Shown: positions 42,475-52,018 of the stretch, piece after piece
Layout: every line of letters begins with the position of its first letter
Numbering within the stretch: the stretch's first letter is position 1
NCBI GenBank assembly: GCA_963698275.1
Contig: CAVOQE010000001.1
Coordinates: 992,001 to 1,056,000 of the forward strand
Length of the DNA stretch: 64,000 bases
From: Anderseniella sp963698275
Lineage (GTDB): Bacteria > Pseudomonadota > Alphaproteobacteria > Rhizobiales > Aestuariivirgaceae
Direction: 5' to 3'
Program-made: the position numbers and the translations under genes
The notes under the pieces: model-generated
Told to the model about the DNA's origin: nothing
Seen by the model: only the letters and a program-made list of their open reading frames with translations
Databases searched by the model: none

Positions 42475-43116
42475 ATGGACACGGAATACTGGCATCGAAA
42501 GTGGCAAGCTGATGATATCGGGTTCCACCAGGCTGAAGGCAATCCCTTGCTGCATGCCTACTTCAAGGCGCTTTCCCTGCCCGTTGGCAGCCGGGTGTTT
42601 GTCCCCTTGTGCGGGAAAACCCGTGATATTGCCTGGCTGCTTTCGCAAGGCTATCGAATTGCCGGAGTGGAATTGAGTGAACTGGCAATTCAACAATTGT
42701 TCTCAGAGATCGGGCTTGAGCCGGCGGTGGTCACGAAAGGTGGCATGAAGCATTACAGCGCGGCGGATATGGACATCTTTGCCGGTGACATATTCCAGCT
42801 CACGGGCAAGATGCTTGACCCGGTGGATGCGGTCATAGACCGCGCGGCCCTTGTGGCGCTGCCTGAGGACATGCGCATCCGTTATGCCGGGCACGTCGCC
42901 GAGGTCACCGGTGAGGCGCCGCAGCTGCTTGTGACCTTTGAGTACGACCAAACCCAGATGGCCGGTCCGCCGTTTTCCATTTGCGATGCGGAAATACGTA
43001 ACCACTATCAAGGCACCTATCAGATAGCGCAGCTGGCAAGCGTCGATGTGGCGGGAAAACTGAAAGGCAAGTGCGTAGCGAAAGAAAATGTCTGGCTTTT
43101 GAAGTCTCCGATCTAG
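42475..43116 (+). CDS. tpm: thiopurine S-methyltransferase family protein
   Basis: This 213-residue SAM-dependent methyltransferase begins MDTEYWHRKWQADDIGFHQ, the TPMT signature, with RVFVPLCGKTRDIAWLLSQGYRIAGVELSE (SAM site) and VDAVIDRAALVALPEDMR. Bacterial TPMTs methylate thiols, tellurite or selenium compounds. AAGG lies 8 nt before ATG 42475; the ATG at 42469 is too close to it. It converges with the antiporter gene. Confidence 0.93.
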   Translation: MDTEYWHRKWQADDIGFHQAEGNPLLHAYFKALSLPVGSRVFVPLCGKTRDIAWLLSQGYRIAGVELSELAIQQLFSEIGLEPAVVTKGGMKHYSAADMDIFAGDIFQLTGKMLDPVDAVIDRAALVALPEDMRIRYAGHVAEVTGEAPQLLVTFEYDQTQMAGPPFSICDAEIRNHYQGTYQIAQLASVDVAGKLKGKCVAKENVWLLKSPI

Positions 43117-43148
43117 GTGCAGGTGGTGCAAATGGCCGGTCCTGGTAT

Positions 43149-44984
43149 CTATCTCGCAGAACGCGAACGCCTGCGTGGCTGATCATTTTTCGGTTGGTCT
43201 TCCGCCAGCCCCGCGTCGGCGTCGGTGGCAAACAGGTCGGTAAGTTCCTGGGCGTGACGCTTGGCGTTGTCCGCCATCTTTTGCACGTCTGAATAGTGTT
43301 GGTAGTCATCATACAGCCTGGCCCTGTCACCAGCCGCAAATGCCTTGATGGTTCGTGCGGCTTCTTCGCGGTCAAGGCCTGTCTCAAGCAGGACGCGGCG
43401 CGACATTTCCACCGCCGACAGGAAGGTTTCGCGCATGATGTGTTCAACGCCATGGTCCATCAACTGGTGGACATGGTTGCGGTCACGGGCACGCACATAG
43501 ATCGGCAGGTCGGGATACTTGTTGCGCACCAGTTCAACGATTTTCAGGGAAGCCTGCGGATTGGAAACACAGACCACAAATGCCCGCGCCTTGCCGACCT
43601 GGGCGGCATCCAGAATGTCCTGACGCGAGGCATCGCCGAAATATACCTTGCCGCCGAACTTGCGCACGATTTCGATCTGCGTCGGGTCCCCGTCCAGTGC
43701 TGTAAACGGGATCTTGCGGGCGGCCAGGACGCGGGCAATGATCTGGCCGAAACGCCCCAGACCGGCAATGACCACATGCCCGCCCTGATCCGGCATGTCG
43801 TCGTGTTTGACATCCGTGTCGGTGACAGGTTTCGCGCGGGCGGTCAGCCAGCCTTCGGCCAGCATCAACAAGGGTGTTGCCACCATGGTCAGTGTGACCA
43901 CCACGTTGACCATGGAGGCAAAGTCCCGGGTGATGACAAAAGCAGCCAGGGCGGTTGTCGTCAGCACGAAGGCAAATTCACCCCCCTGGGCCAGCGCAAC
44001 TGAAAATCTGCGGGCGCTTTTCACGTTGAGACCGAAAAACCTGCCGGTGAAAAACAGCACGATACCCTTTGTTATCATCAGGATTACCGCAGCCAGGATG
44101 ATGGTGCCGGGTATTTCGGTGATCAGCCGGAGATCAAGCGACATGCCGACGGCAACGAAGAACATGCCGAGCAACAGTGATTCAAATGGTTTGATGTCGG
44201 CTTCGATCTCGTGCCGGTACGCCGAGTCAGCCAGCAGGGCGCCGGCGATGAATGCGCCCAGGGCAGGGGACAGACCGGCGCTTTTCATGATGATCTCGAT
44301 GACCACGATGGTGAGCAGTGCAAATGCCGTCATGGCTTCGGAAACGCCGGTCTTGGCGATCAGGTGGAACACGAAACCGAGGACGTAGCGACCGGCCAGT
44401 ATCACGATGCAGATCGCGCCGAGCGCCTTGGCGGCGCCGTACCAGGTCATGGTGGCCTGCTCGCCACCGCTGACGGCCAGCAGGCCGACAAAGGCAATCA
44501 TCGGGATCGCCGCGATGTCCTGAAACAAAAGCACGGCAAATGCCAGCCTGCCGTGGCGGTGTTCAAGCTCGCCCTGTTCCTTCAAGACCTGCAGGACCAT
44601 GGCGGTTGACGACAGCGACAGCGCCAGCCCGGTGAACAGGGCGATCCGCCAGCCGTACTGTGCGCCCAACATCATGGCGAACAATATGAGCGCTGACACC
44701 AGAACCTGGACTCCGCCGGCACCGATCACGGATTTTCGCATGGCGAACAGGCGCTGTGGCCGCAATTCAAGTCCGATCAGGAACAGTAAAAGGACCACGC
44801 CGAACTCGGCCACATGCAGCATTCTTTCCGCATCGGTGAAGATGCGCAGCACAAACGGCCCGATGATGACACCGGCAAACAGGTAGCCCAGCACCGCGCC
44901 GATGCGGAAATACTTGGCCAGCGGTGCAATCAGGGCTGCCGACGCCAACAAGACGGCGATCTGAAACAGACTGATATTGCCCAA
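43149..44984 (-). CDS. CPA2 cation:proton antiporter with TrkA-N domain (KefB/C-like)
   Basis: About 611 residues. Roughly 12 membrane helices form an Na/H-exchanger domain (GAVLGYLFAGVIIGPF, LLLFLIGLELRP, LFQDIAAIPMIAFVG, GAFIAGALLADS), followed by a TrkA-N NAD-binding domain (HVVIAGLGRFGQIIARVLAARKIPF) and a polar, basic C-tail. It likely exports K+ in exchange for protons during electrophile or pH stress. The strongest start is TTG 44984, with GGAGG 8 nt upstream; ATG 45014 adds ten residues and overlaps the divergent pirin gene's leader. Confidence 0.9.
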   Translation of the reverse strand: MGNISLFQIAVLLASAALIAPLAKYFRIGAVLGYLFAGVIIGPFVLRIFTDAERMLHVAEFGVVLLLFLIGLELRPQRLFAMRKSVIGAGGVQVLVSALILFAMMLGAQYGWRIALFTGLALSLSSTAMVLQVLKEQGELEHRHGRLAFAVLLFQDIAAIPMIAFVGLLAVSGGEQATMTWYGAAKALGAICIVILAGRYVLGFVFHLIAKTGVSEAMTAFALLTIVVIEIIMKSAGLSPALGAFIAGALLADSAYRHEIEADIKPFESLLLGMFFVAVGMSLDLRLITEIPGTIILAAVILMITKGIVLFFTGRFFGLNVKSARRFSVALAQGGEFAFVLTTTALAAFVITRDFASMVNVVVTLTMVATPLLMLAEGWLTARAKPVTDTDVKHDDMPDQGGHVVIAGLGRFGQIIARVLAARKIPFTALDGDPTQIEIVRKFGGKVYFGDASRQDILDAAQVGKARAFVVCVSNPQASLKIVELVRNKYPDLPIYVRARDRNHVHQLMDHGVEHIMRETFLSAVEMSRRVLLETGLDREEAARTIKAFAAGDRARLYDDYQHYSDVQKMADNAKRHAQELTDLFATDADAGLAEDQPKNDQPRRRSRSAR

Positions 44985-45066
44985 TGTCACAACCTCCACG
45001 TATTGTCCGGCCATGTTGCAGCATGTGCAGCGTTTCGGCCAGACAGAAATTGGAGACCTTGGCGTA

Positions 45067-45987
45067 ATGAGCAGGTTTGACTGTGATGATCCGGTGTTGG
45101 GCGACAAGGGATCGTGCGACGCCATAGAGCACATCATCGTGCCGCGCGCGCGTGACATTGGAGACTTCGAAGTGCGCCGTGCCTTGCCGTCGGTGAAGAA
45201 GCAGATGATCGGACCGTTTATCTTTTTTGATCAGATGGGACCGGCGAAACTCGACGCAGGCAAAGGCATCGATGTGCGGCCACATCCGCACATCGGTCTG
45301 TCGACCGTAACGTGGCTGTTTGAGGGTCAGATTTTTCACCGCGACAGCCTGGGTGTTGAACAGGCAATCGATCCCGGTGCGCTCAACTGGATGCGGGCAG
45401 GCAAGGGGATCGTGCATTCCGAACGCACCGCGCCCGAGGAACGGGCAGCCGAGAAAAGCCTGTATGGCATCCAGTCATGGGTGGCGTTGCCCAAGGACCA
45501 GGAGGAAACCGACCCCGGTTTCTGGCACCACGCGGCACAGGACCTGCCGGTGATTACCGATGGCGGTGTCATGCTGCGGGTTATTGCAGGCTCCATGTTC
45601 GGTGAGACATCGCCGGTCAAAATCCATTCGGACATGTTTTACGGCGAAGCAGTATTGCATCCCGGTGCGAGCATGCCATTGCCGCCGGTACACGATGAGC
45701 GCGCAATCTATGTCGTTTCCGGCCAGATACGCATTGCCGGTGACCTGTTCGAGGGTGGGCAGTTGCTGGTATTGCGGGCCGGTGATCCGATCACCATCAT
45801 AGCGGTAAAGGTGGCGCGCATCATGGTGCTGGGCGGTGAGCCGATGGACGGCCCGCGCCATATCTGGTGGAATTTCGTGTCGTCTTCGAAAGAACGCATT
45901 GAGCAGGCCAAGCAGGAATGGCGCACGGCGAAGTTTGATATCGTTCCCGGAGACGCCGAGGAGTTCATTCCATTGCCGGGGAAATAG
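45067..45987 (+). CDS. pirin family protein
   Basis: A 306-residue bicupin of the pirin family. The metal residues are visible: RPHPHIGLSTVTWLFEG (two His) and GKGIVHSERT (His, Glu). A C-terminal cupin follows (ERAIYVVSGQIRIAGDLFEGGQLLVL). Pirins act as iron-dependent quercetinases or redox-sensing regulators. ATG 45067 is chosen since the 30 codons upstream overlap the antiporter start region and are not conserved. It is divergent from the antiporter. Confidence 0.9.
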   Translation: MSRFDCDDPVLGDKGSCDAIEHIIVPRARDIGDFEVRRALPSVKKQMIGPFIFFDQMGPAKLDAGKGIDVRPHPHIGLSTVTWLFEGQIFHRDSLGVEQAIDPGALNWMRAGKGIVHSERTAPEERAAEKSLYGIQSWVALPKDQEETDPGFWHHAAQDLPVITDGGVMLRVIAGSMFGETSPVKIHSDMFYGEAVLHPGASMPLPPVHDERAIYVVSGQIRIAGDLFEGGQLLVLRAGDPITIIAVKVARIMVLGGEPMDGPRHIWWNFVSSSKERIEQAKQEWRTAKFDIVPGDAEEFIPLPGK

Positions 45988-46389
45988 CGGTTCAGGTGCA
46001 GGTAGGTGAGCCCTCACTCGAGGGCCAGGATCCTTTGTCTGACTGTTGATTAACGGCCGTTGAGCGGTCACAGCTGCCATCGAAGAATTGGAGATGGGTG
46101 GAAGCTTTTGACCAGCCTGAGGAATTCACGGCATCCCTGAACAGGTCCTTTACACTCGCCATGCGATGCCGTGCCGGTTTGGTAAACTGAGATTGCGGCT
46201 ATAGGTACTCCGTTAGATGGTCGTAGCCGGACTGAGAGACCCCACCACCAAATGCCGCATGACGTCCTCGACCCTGATCGCGGCTCGGCCGAAGGAAATT
46301 GACCATTGGCTGCAAATCACACTACGGGAGAAGTTGTCGAGAGAAGTTGGCCAAGATCAGCGCGAAGACCTGTCCGGTCGAAGTGAGAT
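45988..46389. other. 402-bp stretch without recognisable gene
   Basis: Between the pirin stop and the VIT-family stop no frame on either strand resembles a known protein, and no repeat, tRNA or clear terminator is seen. Open frames that enter it from 46217 are antisense to the VIT gene. Possibly a decayed gene. Confidence 0.5.
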
Positions 46390-47091
46390 TCAGACTATCG
46401 TTCCGAACAAAGCCCCAATCCCGGCTGTTGCGACCATGGCAAGCGCGCCCCAGAGCATCACACGCGTCGCTGCCCTGACCGTGCCTGCGCCGCCAGCGCG
46501 CGCCGAAATGGCACCTAGCAACCCGAGACTGATCAGCGAGGCCATGGAAACCGCCGGTATCGCACTTGAAACCGGCGCGATTGCCATGGCCGCCAGCGGA
46601 AGAATGGCCCCAACCGAAAACGTTGCCGCGGAGGTCAAGGCGGCCTGGACTGGGCGGGAGCTCACGGTCTCGGAAATGCCTAGCTCGTCGCGGGCATGAG
46701 TAGCAAGTCCGTCGTGCTCCATGAGTTGGGCGGAGACCTGTCGCGCGAGTTCGATCTCTACACCGCGATCTGCGTAAATCTGCGCCAGCTCTTCAAGTTC
46801 GGCCTCTGGGGCTTCTTGGAGCGCCTTCCGCTCAGTCTCTAGATCGGCCTGCTCAGTGTCGGATTGCGAGCTGACCGAAACGTATTCACCGGCTGCCATC
46901 GACATCGCGCCTGCAACCAGCCCGGCGACCCCGGCAATTAAAATGCTGCTTCTGTCGGACGAGGCTGCTGCGACGCCGACAATCAGGCTGGCGGTCGAGA
47001 CGATGCCGTCATTGGCGCCCAGAACCGCCGCGCGCAACCAGCCAATTCGATGGATGAAATGATGTTCACGTCCTGGAGGTGAACTACTCAC
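46390..47091 (-). CDS. VIT1/CCC1 family transporter
   Basis: This 233-residue membrane protein has RIGWLRAAVLGANDGIVSTASLIVGVAAASS at the N-terminus, the first helix pair of vacuolar iron transporter homologues, then GLVAGAMSMAAGEYVSVSSQSDTEQADLETE and three C-terminal helices. It probably exports Fe2+ or Mn2+ from the cytoplasm. The start is GTG 47091, with AAGGA 9 nt upstream. It is divergent from corA, so two divalent-metal transporters share one 178-bp promoter region. Confidence 0.9.
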   Translation of the reverse strand: MSSSPPGREHHFIHRIGWLRAAVLGANDGIVSTASLIVGVAAASSDRSSILIAGVAGLVAGAMSMAAGEYVSVSSQSDTEQADLETERKALQEAPEAELEELAQIYADRGVEIELARQVSAQLMEHDGLATHARDELGISETVSSRPVQAALTSAATFSVGAILPLAAMAIAPVSSAIPAVSMASLISLGLLGAISARAGGAGTVRAATRVMLWGALAMVATAGIGALFGTIV

Positions 47092-47269
47092 GTCGACTGT
47101 TCCTTCGTCATCATCAACGTTGCGAAGACCGTCACTACCACTAAACTGATTCTTGCGAACAGAAAAAATTGAACCTCGCCGAAATTGCGAACAAATTTCC
47201 GGTATTGATTTTTCCGTGGCTCAAGCGACATTTTCCTGCCACACAGCATGACTGGCGCAGACTGGCATT

Positions 47270-48388
47270 TTGACGTCTTGCGCCGGCTCAAAATGGAAAG
47301 GCTCGAAATTGCGCCGAAAAAAGCCACATCTCGTCGTCTCCAAACGAGCGTCGCCCGGGGCGTCGCCCGGGACGTTAATCGCCGACCCAAATGCGGTCGA
47401 GACGCGCATTTCGGCCATTTGCTATAGTGCCGATAAAATTGACGATGTGCATGATTGCCAGGCAACCGATCTTGCCGAGCTGCGTGGCAAGGCGCCGGTG
47501 GTGTGGATTGATGTCGTGGGGCTTGCCGATGTCGCAGCCATTGAGGTTGTCGGCGACGCCTTCGGGCTTCACCGGCTGGCTCTGGAGGATGTCATCAACG
47601 TCCACCAGCGACCGAAAGCCGAGGCGTATGAAGACCATGTCTTCATCGTTTTCCAGATGCTGTTTCACGCGCAGATAGCCCACTGCGAACAGGTATCAAT
47701 GTTCATCGGCGATAATTATGTGCTGACATTCCAGGAACGGCCCGGCGATTGCTTTGGCCCGGTTCGTGATCGGTTGCAGCGCAACAAGGGACGCATTCGG
47801 CAGCTTGGTGCCGATTACCTGGGGTATGCGCTGATCGATGCGGCAATCGACAGCTATTTCCCGATCCTTGAAACGCTGGGAGAGGAAATTGAAGCGCTGG
47901 AAGATGAAGTCGTCGCCAATCCAAAACCGATCTTTGTAGATCAACTTCACCGGATCAAGCGCGAGCTCCTAGCCCTGAGACGCGCCGTCTGGCCGACGCG
48001 CGAGATGCTGAACACACTTATTCGAGATGAACTGCCTCAAATCAGCGACACAACACGGCCTTATCTGCGTGATTGCTATGATCATGCGATCCAGCTGATG
48101 GACATCGTGGAAACCTATCGCGAGATCGCATCAAGCTTGCTTGATGTATATCTTTCAAGTCTCAGCGCCCGAATGAACGAGGTCATGAAGGTCCTGACGA
48201 TTATTGCGACGATCTTCATTCCGCTTGGGTTTATAGCCAGCCTTTATGGCATGAATTTCGACCGCTCCTCACCGTTCAACATGCCGGAGCTTGGCTGGCG
48301 GTTCGGCTATCCGTTCGCACTTGTGGTGATGGCCGCGGTTTTAGCCGGCCTTGTTTGGTTTTTCAGGCGCCGTGGATGGATCGGGTAG
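47270..48388 (+). CDS. corA: CorA family magnesium/divalent cation transporter
   Basis: About 372 residues. A cytoplasmic funnel domain (VVWIDVVGLADVAAIEVVGDAFGLHRLALEDVINVHQRPK) is followed by the long helix, two C-terminal membrane segments and the signature YGMNFD near residue 325. The start is uncertain: TTG 47270 is the only in-frame initiator upstream of the conserved KKPHLVVSKRASPG region, without a clear ribosome-binding site. It takes up Mg2+ or exports another divalent metal. Confidence 0.9.
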   Translation: MTSCAGSKWKGSKLRRKKPHLVVSKRASPGASPGTLIADPNAVETRISAICYSADKIDDVHDCQATDLAELRGKAPVVWIDVVGLADVAAIEVVGDAFGLHRLALEDVINVHQRPKAEAYEDHVFIVFQMLFHAQIAHCEQVSMFIGDNYVLTFQERPGDCFGPVRDRLQRNKGRIRQLGADYLGYALIDAAIDSYFPILETLGEEIEALEDEVVANPKPIFVDQLHRIKRELLALRRAVWPTREMLNTLIRDELPQISDTTRPYLRDCYDHAIQLMDIVETYREIASSLLDVYLSSLSARMNEVMKVLTIIATIFIPLGFIASLYGMNFDRSSPFNMPELGWRFGYPFALVVMAAVLAGLVWFFRRRGWIG

Positions 48389-48517
48389 GACATCGGCGAG
48401 GATAAATGACGAAACACTGTTCCAGTTTTCGCTGTAGCCGTTGATTTCCGGAAATTCAAGGTCAACTCAGGGCTCTGAGTCGTCCTGCGAGATCTTTGAA
48501 CCTGATGGGCACTGACT

Positions 48518-49450
48518 CTAGTCTGACGCACGCACCTTTGTCCGTTTACCGGCAACAATAATGATGGTCCGCGTCTGGTCGTTGTCATTATAGATGTAGC
48601 GACCTGGCGCCAGTGTAAGCACGCCGGCTCCGATCCCTGAGCGATGCCAGTTGTTCTCCTGACTGTCGACAGACCACGGAACCCCGTCCGGTGCATCCAC
48701 AATGGCAATGCCGGCTTCATGGTCCAGATTGAGCGACGTCAGGATCCCCGGTTTGATGGTCACTTCGGTGTGGGTGACGGTGTTGCCCGGTTCGATTTCG
48801 CTTTCAAGACGGTAGGTGCCTGCACCCAGGCGCATCAGCCCGCCTTGCATCTGCGATGTGGCGATGAGCTTGCCGGCACTGGTGCCGTTGACGGCATAGG
48901 CCCTGTGAACGGCGCGCACCCGGTGCGGCAAGGGTTCTCTGCCCAGTGTTGAAAGGGTGCGAAGGCCGCCGACATTGAACACGAATGTCAGGCCGAGGTG
49001 CTGGCCCTTGGCCAATACGACAGGCTTGACTGCGGACACGCTGCCATAGCGCGCCTCGATGCGGTAATTGCCAGGCTCAAGCGGAATGTCCGCTACCGGC
49101 CGGGCATCGGTGTAGACGGGTTCGCCGCCCTGAGCGCCATTGCCGAGAGTGCGGACCAGTTTCCATGTAACGGGTTTGGTGATCAGACCGCCGTCTTCCG
49201 ACAGGCGGCCGGCCAGCCTGATGCCTTCGAGGCCGGGTCTGGTGATTTCAATGCGCAGTTCCAGCGGTACGTTTGCTGTCACGGCAGGTAATGATCCGGT
49301 GATGATGGTATCTGCATCTGTGCGCTGTGCAGCAAGAGCGGACGATGTCGCAAGAGAGAGGAGTAAACTGGCGCCGACAAAGTTCAGGGCCGCCCCTGTG
49401 AAAAAGCGGCCCCGACTGTGCTGTCGTGCACGTTGGAGAATTACGTGCAT
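48518..49450 (-). CDS. exported hypothetical protein with Ig-like repeats
   Basis: This 310-residue protein has a signal peptide (ALNFVGASLLLSLATSSALAA, cleaved about residue 41). Two or three beta-sandwich, carboxypeptidase-regulatory-like modules follow: IPLEPGNYRIEARYGSVSAVKPVVLAKGQ, MRLGAGTYRLESEIEPGNTV and LTLAPGRYIYNDNDQTRTI each end in a similar L-x-P/A-G-x-Y hairpin. No enzymatic motif is seen; I infer an envelope or periplasmic scaffold role. The divergent promoter region holds a CtrA-type box 128 bp from its start. Confidence 0.75.
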   Translation of the reverse strand: MHVILQRARQHSRGRFFTGAALNFVGASLLLSLATSSALAAQRTDADTIITGSLPAVTANVPLELRIEITRPGLEGIRLAGRLSEDGGLITKPVTWKLVRTLGNGAQGGEPVYTDARPVADIPLEPGNYRIEARYGSVSAVKPVVLAKGQHLGLTFVFNVGGLRTLSTLGREPLPHRVRAVHRAYAVNGTSAGKLIATSQMQGGLMRLGAGTYRLESEIEPGNTVTHTEVTIKPGILTSLNLDHEAGIAIVDAPDGVPWSVDSQENNWHRSGIGAGVLTLAPGRYIYNDNDQTRTIIIVAGKRTKVRASD

Positions 49451-49577
49451 TCTAAATTTCCCTGTCAGACTTCTGGATACCTAATTCTTGTAAGGCCCGG
49501 TCTGCATATCCCCCGACCTGTAATCCGATCGGCAAGGAGACAAAACCACATTGGCCGCCCGGCGCGCAATTAATTCC

Positions 49578-49593
49578 TTAATAGAAGGTTAAC
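49578..49593 (+). promoter_or_regulatory. CtrA box (full consensus)
   Basis: TTAA, seven bases, then TTAAC: an exact match to the CtrA full-site consensus TTAA-N7-TTAAC of alphaproteobacteria. It lies 81 bp upstream of the nitroreductase ATG and 128 bp upstream of the divergent exported protein, so either may be cell-cycle controlled. No other full site was noticed in the window. Confidence 0.6.
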
Positions 49594-49673
49594 GTGATCG
49601 TTTCAGGTTTAGTAAACGTCTATATACAGTGATAAGAAGGTCATTGAAAAACTGTCGGACCAGAGGATGATCA

Positions 49674-50285
49674 ATGGTTGAACTGAACAATGGATTGGCG
49701 TTTGAGGCGCTCAATGACACCTGTGATGCACTGAGCCTGCTCGAAACCCGCCGGTCGGCGTCGGCCAAGGCCATGACCGGGCCGGGTCCGAGCGCCAAGC
49801 AACTGGACCGCCTGCTGAACATTGGCGTGCGGGTGCCGGATCACGGCAAGCTGACGCCCTGGAGGTTCATTGTGTTTGAAGGTGATGCGCGCAAGCGGGC
49901 AGGGCAGATTGTTGCTGAGCGTTATCACCAGTTGCACGCGAACCATGGCGAAGAGACTCTCGAAGTTCAGCGCAACATGTTTTCACGCGCGCCTTGTGTC
50001 ATCGCGGTTGTGAGCACCGCAAGGACTGATCATCCCAAGATACCGGAATGGGAACAGCTGATGTCGGCTGGTGCGGTGTGTCAGAACCTGCTCATTGCCG
50101 CAACGGCCATGGGGCTGGGCGCACAGTGGATTTCGGGCTGGTTTGCCTATGACCGGCCGGTGCTGACGGCATTTGGACTGGCAGACAGTGAGCGCATTGC
50201 CGGGTTCTTATACCTGGGAACGCCGATAGAATTACAGGAAGACAGGCAGCGTCCTGAACCTGCCAGCATGACCACGCGGTTTTAG
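49674..50285 (+). CDS. nitroreductase family protein (YdjA-like)
   Basis: This 203-residue FMN-dependent oxidoreductase has SLLETRRSASAKAMTGPGPS near the start, IGVRVPDHGKLTPWRFIVFEG (FMN region) near 45, and LLIAATAMGLGAQWISGW near 142. The PDHG-x-x-x-PWRF motif matches short YdjA-type nitroreductases. Substrate unknown. GAGG precedes the ATG, with a CtrA box farther upstream; it is followed by a HAD gene 12 nt downstream, probably one operon. Confidence 0.9.
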   Translation: MVELNNGLAFEALNDTCDALSLLETRRSASAKAMTGPGPSAKQLDRLLNIGVRVPDHGKLTPWRFIVFEGDARKRAGQIVAERYHQLHANHGEETLEVQRNMFSRAPCVIAVVSTARTDHPKIPEWEQLMSAGAVCQNLLIAATAMGLGAQWISGWFAYDRPVLTAFGLADSERIAGFLYLGTPIELQEDRQRPEPASMTTRF

Positions 50286-50297
50286 GTAGGGCAGGCC

Positions 50298-51014
50298 ATG
50301 ACGGGTGCAATTGCCGGAGTGCTGTTCGACAAGGATGGCGTGTTTGTTGATTTTGAAAAGACCTGGACACCGGCTCTGAAAGCCATTGCCGCGGATGCGG
50401 CCAATGGTGATAAATCCCTGGAAATCCGGTTGCTTGACGTTGCCGGGTTTGACCCTCACGCCGATACCTTTCTGCCCGCGTCGGTCTGGGCAGCCGGGCA
50501 CACCGATGATCTGGTCGAGGTGTGGATGCCGTTGCTGAACGGTATGACCCCTGCCGTCCTGGTCGAGAAGGTCAACACACATTGCCTGCAGGCAGTTTCG
50601 CATCCGGTGTTTCCGCCGGACGAGGGTCATCGGATATTCTCCGGGCTGAAGCAACTTGACCTGGCGCTGGGTGTGGCGACCAATGACGCTGCGGCTTCCG
50701 CGCATGCCACGGTCACAGCGTTCGGACTGGCCGACATGTTCGACCTGGTGATGGGGTATGATTCAGTTGCCAATCCCAAGCCGGCAGGCGATCCACTGTT
50801 GGCGTTTGCCAGTCATACAGGGCTCGAGCCGCATCGCGTGATGATGGTGGGCGACAATGCGCATGACATGCAATGCGGACGTGCCGGCGGGGCCGGCGTG
50901 TGCGTGGGGGTATTGTCGGGCAACTCAACCCGTGAGCAGCTGGTCCCGCTTGCCGATCATGTCATTGACGACATTTCACACCTGCAGGCCCTGCTGGCAT
51001 CACTCGAACATTGA
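50298..51014 (+). CDS. HAD family hydrolase
   Basis: This 238-residue HAD phosphatase has motif I VLFDKDGVFVDFEKTW, motif II ATNDAA, a lysine in SVANPKPAGDPLL and motif IV MVGDNAHDMQCGRAGG. The phosphoglycolate-phosphatase-like cap lies between I and II. Substrate unknown. It lies 12 nt after the nitroreductase gene. Its 3' end overlaps the convergent patatin gene by 15 nt. Confidence 0.9.
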   Translation: MTGAIAGVLFDKDGVFVDFEKTWTPALKAIAADAANGDKSLEIRLLDVAGFDPHADTFLPASVWAAGHTDDLVEVWMPLLNGMTPAVLVEKVNTHCLQAVSHPVFPPDEGHRIFSGLKQLDLALGVATNDAAASAHATVTAFGLADMFDLVMGYDSVANPKPAGDPLLAFASHTGLEPHRVMMVGDNAHDMQCGRAGGAGVCVGVLSGNSTREQLVPLADHVIDDISHLQALLASLEH

Positions 51015-52016
51015 TCGCAGGTCTAACGTTGCAGACTTGCCGACCTGATCGTAATTGGCGTCCAGCCAGCCGCTGCAGGTGTCCCGGCCGATATCGCGCA
51101 AGTGACACAGAAATTCCCACTCGGTATTCAGTTTTGAAGAAGCCGACAGCGGGTTGAGTTGGTCGCTGGCCTCAATGCGATGCATCCTTGAGTGGGTGTA
51201 GTGCTTTGCATCCAGTTTGCCATCGTCAATCAACCGGGTCACGAAGTCGATGGTTCGCAGTTCGCGCAGCAGGGATGAATTGAAGCTGATTTCATTGACA
51301 CGGTTGTGGATTTCGCGTGCCGTTTTCGGCTCCTCGTCCCGTTCGATCGGATTGATCTGTATGATCATGATGTCTGCGATGGAGGTGTTGTAAAATAACG
51401 GAAAGATCGGTGGGTTGCCCATGTAACCGCCATCCCAGTAAAGCTCTCCGTCAACTTTGACGGATTTGTACAGGTGTGGCAGGCAGGCCGATGCCATCAG
51501 CATGTCGGCTGTCAGTTCCGAGCCGTTGAATACCTTGATCTTGCCGTTGCGCACATTGGTTGCCGACACAAACAACTTGATGTCGTTGCACTTTCGCACC
51601 TTGTCAAAATCGATGGTCTCATTGAGCAGGTCAAGCAGCGGATTGATGTCAAAAGGGTTGGTGTCATACGGAGACACGATGCGCGACATTATATCGAGTA
51701 TGTTGTAGGCGGGCGAGGCGTCAAGGCTCCAGTTGCCGGTCAGCATGTCTGCAAACGAACGCTTGATGGGACTGGCCTGGCCCATGACCGACAAGGAATG
51801 CCAGAATGTCTCGAGCGTCTCGCGTGCGCCGTCAGGACCGTTCTGGGTGAAGCCTTGCGCCAGGACGGCGGCATTCATGGCGCCGGCGCTGGTGCCGGTG
51901 ATGGCTTCGATGCTCAGCCTGCCGTCTTCCAGCAGCCTGTCCAGCACTCCCCAGGTGAAGGCGCCATGTGCGCCACCGCCCTGAAGGGCCAATGCGATTG
52001 GTTTTGATTTGGCCAT
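51000..52016 (-). CDS. patatin-like phospholipase
   Basis: This 338-residue protein has the patatin serine hydrolase motifs: LALQGGGAHGAFTWGVLDRLL (oxyanion loop), GTSAGAMNAAVLAQG (G-x-S-x-G) and YWDGGYMGNPPIFPLF (catalytic D-G-G). It has a DUF3734-like C-terminal region. It starts 2 nt after the bdhA stop and so is cotranscribed with it. Patatin-fold enzymes include intracellular polyhydroxybutyrate depolymerases; with bdhA this suggests a role in PHB breakdown, but lipid acylhydrolase is equally open. Confidence 0.9.
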   Translation of the reverse strand: MAKSKPIALALQGGGAHGAFTWGVLDRLLEDGRLSIEAITGTSAGAMNAAVLAQGFTQNGPDGARETLETFWHSLSVMGQASPIKRSFADMLTGNWSLDASPAYNILDIMSRIVSPYDTNPFDINPLLDLLNETIDFDKVRKCNDIKLFVSATNVRNGKIKVFNGSELTADMLMASACLPHLYKSVKVDGELYWDGGYMGNPPIFPLFYNTSIADIMIIQINPIERDEEPKTAREIHNRVNEISFNSSLLRELRTIDFVTRLIDDGKLDAKHYTHSRMHRIEASDQLNPLSASSKLNTEWEFLCHLRDIGRDTCSGWLDANYDQVGKSATLDLRSMFE

Positions 52017-52018
52017 GG

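Noticed and set aside
46217..46699. 160-codon plus-strand frame
   Set aside because: Mostly antisense to the VIT-family transporter, with no known domain.
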